This document shows positions 42,968 through 50,411 of a DNA stretch of 64,000 bases, one piece after another (position 1 is the stretch's first letter; every line of letters starts with the position of its first letter). Origin of the DNA: Alphaproteobacteria bacterium. GTDB lineage: Bacteria; Myxococcota_A; UBA796; CAJQPC01. The notes beneath the pieces are model-generated. The model was not told where the DNA came from. It ran no database searches and saw nothing but the letters and a program-made list of their open reading frames with translations. Position numbers and translations under genes: made by a program. The stretch is taken from assembly GCA_020632795.1 (NCBI GenBank), contig JACKEV010000009.1, positions 657,501 to 721,500 of the forward strand, written 5' to 3'.

Positions 42968-43540
42968 GTGCCCGGCTCCCGCATCATCGAGCGCCGCTGC
43001 GTCGTGACGCGGGAGGTGGGGGACCGCGACGCCCTGGTGCGGCTGGTCCGGGATCCTGAAGGGCGGGTGTTCGTGGACTACAACCACCGCCTGCCGGGCC
43101 GTGGGGCCTGGGTGACCCCCCGCCGCGACTGCCTGGAGCTGCTTGAGCGAAAGCCGGGCATGCTCCAGCGACCTCTGCGGGGCAAGGTCGACACCGCGGG
43201 CCTGTTGGAGCGGGTGCGGGCGGCGAACATCCGCGCGGTGGAGGACGCGTTGACGCTGGCGGCCCGCTCCGGCGTGCTCGTGGGGGGCAAGGACGGCGTT
43301 CGGGCCGCCTTGAGCCAGCAGGAGGCCGCCGCGCTGGTGCTGGCCTCGGACATCTCCCCCCGCCGGGGGGAGGATCTCCGGGGGCGGGCGAAGGACCTGC
43401 CCTGCTTCACGCTCCACCTGGACACCGCCACCCTGGGGCACCGCCTGGGCAAGGGTCCACGCGCCGCCTTGGCGGTTCGGCGCTCCAAGATCAGCCGCAG
43501 GCTGCTCCGAGAGTTGCGTCGCCAGGAGTTGCTGCGTTAA
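42968..43540 (+). CDS. RnpM/YlxR (DUF448) and L7Ae-like fusion protein
   Basis: The first 75 residues form a YlxR/DUF448 domain: ERRCVVTREV, LVRLVRDPEGRVFVDYNHRLPGRGAWV in outline, and a second Cys. Residues 85-190 resemble the YlxQ/L7Ae RNA-binding fold (EDALTLAARSGVLVGGKDGV, ALVLASDISPR, AALAVRRSKIS). In Bacillus the two are separate neighbouring genes between nusA and infB; here they are one chain. YlxR (RnpM) binds RNase P RNA and L7Ae proteins bind kink-turns, so the fusion probably binds structured RNA. GTG 42968 follows nusA by 5 bp. Confidence 0.85.
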   Translation: MPGSRIIERRCVVTREVGDRDALVRLVRDPEGRVFVDYNHRLPGRGAWVTPRRDCLELLERKPGMLQRPLRGKVDTAGLLERVRAANIRAVEDALTLAARSGVLVGGKDGVRAALSQQEAAALVLASDISPRRGEDLRGRAKDLPCFTLHLDTATLGHRLGKGPRAALAVRRSKISRRLLRELRRQELLR

Positions 43541-43691
43541 GGTGCCGAATCCGACAGGTACCCGTTCGGCTTGAGGGAACCCCCGAGCGACGATACCTCT
43601 GCCGTGATCAGTGGCACACCTTCCAGGCTCCGCGAGGGAGCCGAGATGAGGGAACAGGCGGCCCCTGCGGGGCTTGCTCAGAAGGAAGCGC

Positions 43692-46442
43692 ATGTCGTCA
43701 AAGAAGGATCTTCTGGATCGGATGGCCAAGCAGGGGCGCACGGTGACGCGCCGCCGCAAGGAGGAGACCGCCACGCCGGGCTCCTCCGCGGAGACGCAGA
43801 CCCGCGTCGCCAGCGGCGTGATCCGTCGCCGCACCCGGAAGCGTCGGCCGGCCACCGCCAAGGAGACGCCGCAGCGTCGGTCCGACCTCCCCGGGCTCTC
43901 CCAGCCCGCGCCCGAGGCCAGGCCGGCGTCGCCCCCGGTGCGGAAGCGCGACGCGGCGCCCACGCCCGAGCCCAGCCCCCCCAAGCTCCCGACCCTCTCG
44001 GCCGCCAACGAGGAGGCCCCCGCGCCGGAGCCCCCCGCTGCGGTGGAGTCCGCTGCCGCGCCCGAGCCATCGGCGCCGCCCGTGGCCGAGCCCGCAGAGG
44101 CGTCCGCGCCCGTCGTCGCGGAGCAGGCCCCTGCGCCCGAGCCCGCTGCAAAGCCGCAGGCCCGGCCGGAGCCCGCGCCCGCCGTAGAGGCGAAGCCCGA
44201 GCCCCAGTCCCGGCCGGAGCCCGCGCCCGCGGAGCCCGCGCCTGCGCCGGCCCCCGAGCCTGTTGCGGCTGCACCGGAGCCGGCCCCAGCCCCTCCCCAG
44301 GCCCGGTCGGAGCCGGACGCCGGTTCCCGCTTCACCGGCCTGGGCCCCGCGGTCATCAGGCCCCCGCCCGGGTACGACCCCAACGATCCGCTCGGCAACC
44401 GTCGGCGCGCTCGCGAGGCTGCGCAGCAGTCCACCCAGCAGCGCGCGCCGGTCGCTCAGCAGCGCTGGGCCCGGGAGCCCTCGGGCCGCGAAGCGGACCC
44501 CGCCGCCGCGCCTGCCTCCGCATCCGCCTCCGGCCGCGGGCGCACCCCGCCCGATGACCGCGGCGGTCGCCGCTCCCGTCGGCGGCGGGGGCGCGTCGAG
44601 GCGCGCATGGACCGCGTGTCCACACCCGGGCGTCGTCGCCGTAGCAAGAAGGCCGGACCCAAGGCCTCCTCGCCCAAGCCCAAGGCGCAGAAGCGGAAGG
44701 TCCAGGTCGACAACACCATCTCCGTGCGGCACCTCGCCCAGGAGATGAGCGTCCGGTCCGGGCAGGTCCTCAAGACCCTGCTCAACATGGGCGTGATGTC
44801 GAACATCAACGAGCAGCTCGACTTCGAGACCGCCCAGCTCGTCGCGGCGGAGTTCGAATACGAGGTCGTCAACGTCGGCTTCCAGGAGGAGCAGCACCTC
44901 ATCAACGTCCTGGAGGACGTGGATGAGGGGGCGTCCGAGGACCGTCCCCCGGTCATCACGGTCATGGGGCACGTCGACCACGGCAAGACCACCCTGCTGG
45001 ACGCCATCCGCAACGCGGACGTCGCCGCGGGCGAGGCCGGCGGCATCACGCAGCACATCGGTGCCTACCAGGTCAAGCGCGACGGCGAGCTGATCACCTT
45101 CATCGACACCCCGGGCCACTCGGCGTTCACCGAGATGCGGGCCCGCGGGGCCAAGGCCACCGACATCGTCATCCTCGTGGTGGCGGCGGACGACGGCGTC
45201 ATGCCCCAGACCGTCGAGTCGATCAACCACACCAAGGCCGCCGGCGTGCCCATCGTGGTCGCCGTCAACAAGTGCGACAAGCCCGGCGTCGACCCCAACG
45301 CCATCCGCCAGAAGCTGATGGAGTACGAGCTGGTCCCTGAGGAGTACGGCGGCGAGACCATGATGGTGAACGTCTCCGCGCTCAAGCAGCAGGGCATCGA
45401 CGAGCTGCTCGACGCCGTCCTGCTGGTCGCCGAGCTCCAGGAGCTGCACGCCAACCCGGATCGGCATGCCGAGGGCGTGGTCCTCGAGGCCAAGCTTGAG
45501 CAGGGCCGGGGCACGGTCGCGACCCTGCTCATCCAGCAGGGCACCCTCAGCAAGGGCGACCCGCTGGTCCTGGGCAACACCTGGGGCAAGGTCCGCGCCA
45601 TGAGCAGCGGCACCGGCAAGAAGCTCAAGAGCGCCGGGCCCTCCACGCCGGTCGAGATCATCGGCCTCCAGGGAGTCCCGGAGCCGGGTGACCACTTCGT
45701 GGTGGTCGGCTCCGAGAAGGACGCCAAGACCCTCGCCGAGCACCGCGCCGAAGAGACCCGCCACAAGGCCCTCAACAAGCGCCAGAAGGTCACCCTGCAG
45801 GACCTCATCAAGTCCCAGCAGGAGGCCGAGGTCAAGAAGCTCAACCTCATCATCAAGGGCGACGTGCAGGGCTCCATCGAGGCCCTCAAGGGTGCGCTCG
45901 CGAAGGTCGAGGTCGAGGGCTGCGAGGTCAACGTCCTCCACTCGGCGGTCGGCGGCGTCAGCGAGTCCGACATCACCCTGGCGTCCACCTACGACGGCAT
46001 CGTCATCGGCTTCAACGTGCGCCCGGACGCCAAGGCCCGGCGCGAGGCCGAGTCGAAGGACGTCGAGGTCCGCACCTACCGCGTCATCTACGACGTGCTC
46101 GACGACATCGAAAAGGCCCTCAAGGGCATGCTCGAGCCGGTCTTCGAGGAGCGCGTCAAGGGCCACGCCGAAGTTCGGGCGACCTTCACCATCCCGCGCA
46201 TCGGCACCATCGCCGGCTGCTTCATCACCGACGGCATGGTCGCGCGCTCCCAACGCGCCCGCCTGCTGCGCGAGGGTGTGGTCATCTGGGACGGCAAGCT
46301 CGGTTCCCTCAAGCGCTTCAAGGACGACGTCCGCGAGGTGGAGAAGGGCTACGAGTGCGGTCTGGGTCTGGAGGCCTACAACGACATCAAGGTCGGCGAC
46401 GAGATCGAGACCTACCTGGTCGAAGAGGTCGCGCGGACCTGA
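43692..46442 (+). CDS. infB: Translation initiation factor IF-2
   Basis: IF-2 brings initiator tRNA to the 30S subunit using GTP. The 916-residue protein has an IF2_N-like start (SSKKDLLDRMAKQGR), a Pro/Ala/Glu-rich low-complexity stretch of about 200 residues, a second IF2_N segment (ISVRHLAQEMSVRSGQVLKTL), then the G domain with GHVDHGKTT at 426-434, DTPGH and NKCDKP, domain II, and a C-terminal domain ending with AYNDIKVGDEIETYLVEE. ATG 43692 has AAGGAAG upstream; the frame opens at a TTG at 43674. Confidence 0.96.
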   Translation: MSSKKDLLDRMAKQGRTVTRRRKEETATPGSSAETQTRVASGVIRRRTRKRRPATAKETPQRRSDLPGLSQPAPEARPASPPVRKRDAAPTPEPSPPKLPTLSAANEEAPAPEPPAAVESAAAPEPSAPPVAEPAEASAPVVAEQAPAPEPAAKPQARPEPAPAVEAKPEPQSRPEPAPAEPAPAPAPEPVAAAPEPAPAPPQARSEPDAGSRFTGLGPAVIRPPPGYDPNDPLGNRRRAREAAQQSTQQRAPVAQQRWAREPSGREADPAAAPASASASGRGRTPPDDRGGRRSRRRRGRVEARMDRVSTPGRRRRSKKAGPKASSPKPKAQKRKVQVDNTISVRHLAQEMSVRSGQVLKTLLNMGVMSNINEQLDFETAQLVAAEFEYEVVNVGFQEEQHLINVLEDVDEGASEDRPPVITVMGHVDHGKTTLLDAIRNADVAAGEAGGITQHIGAYQVKRDGELITFIDTPGHSAFTEMRARGAKATDIVILVVAADDGVMPQTVESINHTKAAGVPIVVAVNKCDKPGVDPNAIRQKLMEYELVPEEYGGETMMVNVSALKQQGIDELLDAVLLVAELQELHANPDRHAEGVVLEAKLEQGRGTVATLLIQQGTLSKGDPLVLGNTWGKVRAMSSGTGKKLKSAGPSTPVEIIGLQGVPEPGDHFVVVGSEKDAKTLAEHRAEETRHKALNKRQKVTLQDLIKSQQEAEVKKLNLIIKGDVQGSIEALKGALAKVEVEGCEVNVLHSAVGGVSESDITLASTYDGIVIGFNVRPDAKARREAESKDVEVRTYRVIYDVLDDIEKALKGMLEPVFEERVKGHAEVRATFTIPRIGTIAGCFITDGMVARSQRARLLREGVVIWDGKLGSLKRFKDDVREVEKGYECGLGLEAYNDIKVGDEIETYLVEEVART

Positions 46443-46462
46443 GCGTCTGACGGAGTCGGCCG

Positions 46463-46789
46463 ATGACCATGCAGGTCGGCGCCATGCGGCTGGAGCTGCG
46501 CCTCAGCGGGGCGCGCTCCCTCAAGGACAAGCGCCAGGTCGTCCAGCGCGTCGTCGGGCGGGTCAGCGCCCGGTTCGACGTCTCCATCGCCGAGGTGGAG
46601 GCGCTCGACGATCACCGCCGGGCGGTGATCGGGGTGGCGGTGGTCTCCAACGACGGCCCGCACCTGCGCGCCCTCCTGGAGGGGATCGCGCGCTTCGTGG
46701 AGCAGCTCCACGTGGCCCAGGTCGTGGGGCAGGAGATCGACGTCCAGCCCTTCGAACGGCAGCCGCCAGCCTGGATGGATGAGCTGTAG
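46463..46789 (+). CDS. DUF503 (YlxP-like) protein
   Basis: A 108-residue protein with the DUF503 pattern: MRLELRLSGARSLKDKRQVVQRVVGRV in outline, then a Val-rich strand and a helix. The family commonly sits between infB and rbfA; here infB precedes it but rbfA does not follow. Function is not established, though the position suggests a role around the ribosome. ATG 46463 is used; ATG 46481 (MRLELRL) would remove six residues. Confidence 0.85.
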   Translation: MTMQVGAMRLELRLSGARSLKDKRQVVQRVVGRVSARFDVSIAEVEALDDHRRAVIGVAVVSNDGPHLRALLEGIARFVEQLHVAQVVGQEIDVQPFERQPPAWMDEL

Positions 46790-46805
46790 CCAAGCATCCG
46801 GGAAA

Positions 46806-46837
46806 AAGTCTTGCCGAGTCAAGACTTCCCGACTCGG
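46806..46837 (+). repeat. Two overlapping, mutually exclusive hairpins
   Basis: AAGTCTTG (46806-46813) pairs with CAAGACTT (46820-46827), and CCGAGTC (46814-46820) pairs with GACTCGG (46831-46837). The stems share C46820, and the loop of the first is an arm of the second, so only one can form fully. The element lies just upstream of the SPOR protein gene. TATCAT at 46843-46848 could be a -10 box, which would place the transcript start almost at the ATG 46856. Confidence 0.45.
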
Positions 46838-46855
46838 GTTGGTTATCATGAGGGC

Positions 46856-47512
46856 ATGCAGGAGTTCCGCCGCGTTCGAGGTGAGCAGCAGTTCTGGCTG
46901 ACCCGGGGTCAGCTGGCCGCGCTGGGCGTGTCCAGCCTGGCGATCGCGCTGCTGGCCTTCTTCGTCGGGCTGCGGGTCGGCCGCGCGCAGGCCCCGCCGC
47001 CCCTCGAGGTCGTCCAGCAGGAGGGCCTCATCGACGTCCAGGTGGAGAACGACGCCCTGACCGAGCTGCTGGCCCGGGTGGAGGAGGCTGCCGCAAACCC
47101 GGTCTCCGAAGCCGAGGCCAGCGCGCTGACCTACCCGGAGCGCCTCGTGGACGAGGCGGTCGGGCTGGAGATCCCCGAGGTCTCCGACGAGCCGACGGGC
47201 GATGCGGTGGTGGTGCTCCCCGAGCCGGTCGCGCCGCCCGAGCCGCCCCTCGCAGCGGACGCCGAGGCGCCCGACGCCGGCTGGGCGGTGCAGCTCTACA
47301 GCTTCCCCGAGCTGGAGCTGGCTGAGGAGAAGGTCGGCGCGCTGCGCGAGGCCGGGCACGACGCCTACCGCGTCGAGGCGCTGGTGGACGGTCAGACCTG
47401 GTTCCGGGTCCGGATCGGGCCTTATTCCAGCCGTGAGAAGGCCCAGGACGCGATGCCAGCCCTCGCCGCTGAGGTCGGGGTGGCCGATCCGATCGTCACT
47501 CCGGTACGCTGA
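46856..47512 (+). CDS. SPOR-domain inner-membrane protein
   Basis: The 218-residue protein has a cytoplasmic start, one membrane segment (about 20-38), an acidic Pro-rich periplasmic linker and a C-terminal SPOR domain (WAVQLYSFPELELAEEKVGALREAGHDAYRV in outline, then WFRVRIGPYSSREKAQ). SPOR domains bind denuded septal glycan strands, so the protein should localise to the division site. It may be a partner for the divisome encoded earlier in the window. ATG 46856 was chosen; frame opens at 46811. Confidence 0.85.
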   Translation: MQEFRRVRGEQQFWLTRGQLAALGVSSLAIALLAFFVGLRVGRAQAPPPLEVVQQEGLIDVQVENDALTELLARVEEAAANPVSEAEASALTYPERLVDEAVGLEIPEVSDEPTGDAVVVLPEPVAPPEPPLAADAEAPDAGWAVQLYSFPELELAEEKVGALREAGHDAYRVEALVDGQTWFRVRIGPYSSREKAQDAMPALAAEVGVADPIVTPVR

Positions 47513-47539
47513 AGCGTCAACCTGTCAGCGGGAGGCCGG

Positions 47540-47884
47540 ATGCGCCGCGTGGAGAAGCCTTGGGGCCATGAAGAGGTGTGGGCCGAGACGGATCGCTACG
47601 TCGGCAAGGTCCTCTTCATCCGGAGGGGGTTCCGACTCTCCCTCCAGCACCATGAGGTCAAGGACGAGCACGTCCGGGTGGCGCGCGGGGCCATGCTCCT
47701 GGAGCTGGAGGACAGCCAGGGGCAGCTCGTCGCCCAGGAGATGCACCCGGGTGACCAGCGCCACATCCCGCCCGGGCGTCGCCACAGGATGACGGCGATC
47801 TCCGACTGCGAGGTCTTCGAGGTCTCGACGCCGGAGCTGGACGACGTGGTGCGCCACGAGGACGACTACGGGCGGGCCCCCTGA
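47540..47884 (+). CDS. Cupin protein, mannose-6-phosphate isomerase type II-like
   Basis: A single-domain cupin of 114 residues: KPWGHEEVWAETDRYVGKVLFIRRG, given in part, then LQHHEVKDEHVRVARG and HIPPGRRHRM. The first segment matches the C-terminal cupin domain of GMP/PMI-type mannose enzymes, with the histidines for metal binding. It could be a small sugar-phosphate isomerase or epimerase. No nucleotidyltransferase gene is adjacent. Confidence 0.8.
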   Translation: MRRVEKPWGHEEVWAETDRYVGKVLFIRRGFRLSLQHHEVKDEHVRVARGAMLLELEDSQGQLVAQEMHPGDQRHIPPGRRHRMTAISDCEVFEVSTPELDDVVRHEDDYGRAP

Positions 47885-47916
47885 GCCTCGGATTGACCGC
47901 GCCCGCGGGGGTGGCG

Positions 47917-47946
47917 TTGACAAGCCGAGGCGCCGTGACGGAGAAT
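47917..47946 (+). promoter_or_regulatory. Sigma-70-type promoter of the LysM protein gene
   Basis: TTGACA (47917-47922) is followed after 18 bp by GAGAAT (47941-47946). The predicted start is near 47953, giving a short leader with AAGGAAA before ATG 47980. Confidence 0.6.
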
Positions 47947-47979
47947 CGCCATGTTGCGGTTACCGAACAAGGAAACCCC

Positions 47980-49047
47980 ATGACGTGGATGCTCAGCGCG
48001 CTCGGTCTGCTGCTCGCAGGCCCGGCGCATGCCCAGGACGGCTCGCTCACCTTGGCCGGTACGGCCTCAGCCGGACCCCCGGATCGCTACGTGATCCAGC
48101 CCGGCGATACGCTGTGGGACATCTCCACAGCGTTCATGGGCGATCCCTATTATTGGCCTCGGCTCTGGTCGATCAACGACTACATCACCAACCCGCACTG
48201 GATCTATCCCGGGAACGTGGTGGTGTTCCGGCCCGGCACGCTGCTGGACCCGCCCGAGATGGCGTTCGACGGCCCCGACGACCCCTATCAGGTCCCGGAG
48301 CGCTCGTTTGACCGGGTGGAGGCCGAGTGTGGCCCGGACGTGGACTTCACCCACGACATCCCCACCACCCGCTACATCGCGCCAGGCGTGCTCGCGCAGG
48401 ACGACGATCTGGAGATCTGGGGCGACGTGTTCGCTGCGAAGACCGGCCAGATCTCCCTGGGCGAGGGGGACACGATCTACCTGAAGCTGGACGACCCCGA
48501 TCTGGTCGACTGCGGGGACATCGTCTCGCTGTACGCCAAGGGCAGGCAGGTGCGGCACCCGGACACGCGAAAGGTCAAGTACGGGCGTGTGTATCACGTC
48601 CTGGCCACCGCGCGGGTCGTGCACCGCGAGGGCGACACCACCGTGGCCATCATCCGCGACAGCTACGGCCGGTCCGTGCAGCGCGGGGACCTGGTGGGGC
48701 CGGCGTTCCCGGTGGAGGCCGAGCTGCCGGTCACCGCGCCGCGCGGCGAGATGGACGCCACCATCGTCAGCCGGCTGGGATCGGATCTCTACTTCCTGTC
48801 CTCGGTCGGCGAGACGGTGTTCATCGACCGGGGCAAGGCCGACGGGCTGCGGGTCGGGAACTCGTTCTACGTCGTCCATCGGCGCGATGAGGCGCTCGGC
48901 CTCCGCGAGGATCGAGACGACATCCCCGCCCAGGTGGTCGGCCGCATCGTCATCACGCGGGTGGACGAGGACACCGCCACGGGCGTCGTGGTCGACGCTT
49001 CCCGCGCCATCAACGTGGGCGACGACCTGGCGATGCAGGTGGAGTGA
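47980..49047 (+). CDS. Exported LysM-domain protein
   Basis: A 355-residue protein with a cleavable signal (MTWMLSALGLLLAGPAHAQ) and an N-terminal LysM domain (YVIQPGDTLWDISTAFMGDPYYWPRLW in outline, ending NPHWIYPGNVVVF). LysM binds N-acetylglucosamine in peptidoglycan. The long C-terminal part is beta-rich with repeated Val/Asp/Gly turns and the cysteines C111 and C172. Proteins of this layout are common in Myxococcota and Bdellovibrio; their precise role is not known. ATG 47980 is chosen for the signal peptide; the frame opens at 47893. Confidence 0.85.
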   Translation: MTWMLSALGLLLAGPAHAQDGSLTLAGTASAGPPDRYVIQPGDTLWDISTAFMGDPYYWPRLWSINDYITNPHWIYPGNVVVFRPGTLLDPPEMAFDGPDDPYQVPERSFDRVEAECGPDVDFTHDIPTTRYIAPGVLAQDDDLEIWGDVFAAKTGQISLGEGDTIYLKLDDPDLVDCGDIVSLYAKGRQVRHPDTRKVKYGRVYHVLATARVVHREGDTTVAIIRDSYGRSVQRGDLVGPAFPVEAELPVTAPRGEMDATIVSRLGSDLYFLSSVGETVFIDRGKADGLRVGNSFYVVHRRDEALGLREDRDDIPAQVVGRIVITRVDEDTATGVVVDASRAINVGDDLAMQVE

Positions 49048-49131
49048 CCCGCGGGGCCTTGACCGCCGCGCGGGCGTGCGCAGCTTCTATGGCGTGACCG
49101 ATCGCCCCTCCCGAGCTCTCGGGAGCAGGTC

Positions 49132-50160
49132 ATGTCTGAAGAGGTCCCCGGCTTCTGGGTGGCGCTGGCGCGCTGGTCCGGCCGGTTTGATCCACGTCCG
49201 CTGTTCACCGCGCTGGGTGGCCCGCAGGCCGCCTCACGGGCGTCGCCTCGGGCGCTGCTGCGGGCCGGCGCGCCGCCGGGGTTGGTGCAGCATGTCCGGG
49301 AGGCTGAGGCGGTCCCGACCGGGGATCCCTGGATGCACCTCGGGCAGCCGGACTACCCCGCCGCGCTGCTGGACCTGGGGCGTCCGCCGCCGGTGCTCTG
49401 GTACCGGGGCCGGATCGCGGCCCTGCGATCGCCAGGCGTCGCCATCGTGGGCGCACGGCGCTGCACCCCCTACGGGCGGGGCGTCGCCGGTCGCCTTGGG
49501 GCGGCGGTGGTGCAGGCCGGCGGGGTGATGGTCTCCGGGGCGGCGCGAGGCATCGACGCGGCCGCCCACCGGGGCGCGCTGGCGGTGGGCCCGGAGACCG
49601 TCGCCGTGCTGGGCGCGGGCCTGGCGTACCGGGTCGTCGGGGCCGCCGCGCAGCTCCTCCGAGACCTCGTGGCCGAGGGGGGCCTGCTTCTCTCGGAGAT
49701 GCCCCCCACCGACCCCCCCACCCGATACACCTTCCCACGCCGGAATCGGATCATCGCCGCCCTGGCGCGGGCCACCGTGGTGGTGGAGGCCGCGGAGCGC
49801 TCAGGGGCGCTCATCACGGCGGGCTTCGCGCGGGATCTGGGCCGCGATGTCCTGGCGGTGCCAGGCCGCATCGACGCGCCCGCCTCGGCGGGCACGCTGG
49901 CGCTGATCGAGGAGGGGGCGATCCTGCTCCGGTCGCCGGCCCAGCTCACCGCGCTGCTGCCCGAGCGTCACCCTGAGCGCCTGGCGACCGCGCTGCGCCG
50001 GCCGGCGTCGGCGGCGCAGGTGGCCCGCGTGCTGGGGGTGGGCATCCCGGAGGCGCTGCGCCTGTTGGCCGGCCTGGAGTTGACGGGCACGGTCCGCAGG
50101 TTAGCAGACCAGCGCTATGTCCTCTCCTCTGACCCTCCCCCAGGTCACCCTGACCCCTGA
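49132..50160 (+). CDS. dprA: DNA processing protein DprA
   Basis: DprA binds incoming single-stranded DNA in natural transformation and loads RecA. The 342-residue protein has an N-terminal helical region, the Rossmann core with VAIVGARRCTPYGRG, SGAARGIDAAAHRGAL, the PRRNRIIAALA motif and SGALITAGFARDLGR, and a C-terminal winged-helix segment. With comM and recA in the same window this supports natural competence, as inference. The end overlaps the next gene by 44 bp. Confidence 0.94.
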   Translation: MSEEVPGFWVALARWSGRFDPRPLFTALGGPQAASRASPRALLRAGAPPGLVQHVREAEAVPTGDPWMHLGQPDYPAALLDLGRPPPVLWYRGRIAALRSPGVAIVGARRCTPYGRGVAGRLGAAVVQAGGVMVSGAARGIDAAAHRGALAVGPETVAVLGAGLAYRVVGAAAQLLRDLVAEGGLLLSEMPPTDPPTRYTFPRRNRIIAALARATVVVEAAERSGALITAGFARDLGRDVLAVPGRIDAPASAGTLALIEEGAILLRSPAQLTALLPERHPERLATALRRPASAAQVARVLGVGIPEALRLLAGLELTGTVRRLADQRYVLSSDPPPGHPDP

Positions 50161-50398
50161 CGCCCAGCGCTGGCTGGACCTGCTGCGGGACCTGGGCTAC
50201 GCCGACGACGAGCTGGCGGACGCGCTGCTGGACGCGCTGCTCGCTGCCGCGCCTGTGGGGCCCGAGCAGGGGCCTCGCGTGATCGAAGGCGCCCAGCTCC
50301 GGCGGCTGGCGGCGGCGGCGCTGTTCGAGCGCGAGCCCACCATGGACCCGGCCCAGGCCGAGACCCTGCGTCGCGAGTGGATGGCCCTGTTCTGCTGA
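50117..50398 (+). CDS. Short Smg-like (DUF494) protein
   Basis: A 93-residue acidic helical protein that resembles the C-terminal half of Smg/DUF494 (about 157 residues): LTPDAQRWLDLLRDLGYADDE, VIEGAQLRRLAAAALFE and a final helix. The gene order dprA-smg-topA is the usual one in proteobacteria, which supports the call. The N-terminal half of the family is missing. The start at ATG 50117 lies inside dprA, and nothing similar is seen upstream in this frame, so it is a genuine short form or a truncated gene. Smg function is unknown. Confidence 0.55.
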   Translation: MSSPLTLPQVTLTPDAQRWLDLLRDLGYADDELADALLDALLAAAPVGPEQGPRVIEGAQLRRLAAAALFEREPTMDPAQAETLRREWMALFC

Positions 50399-50411
50399 GG
50401 GGCAGGCCCGC

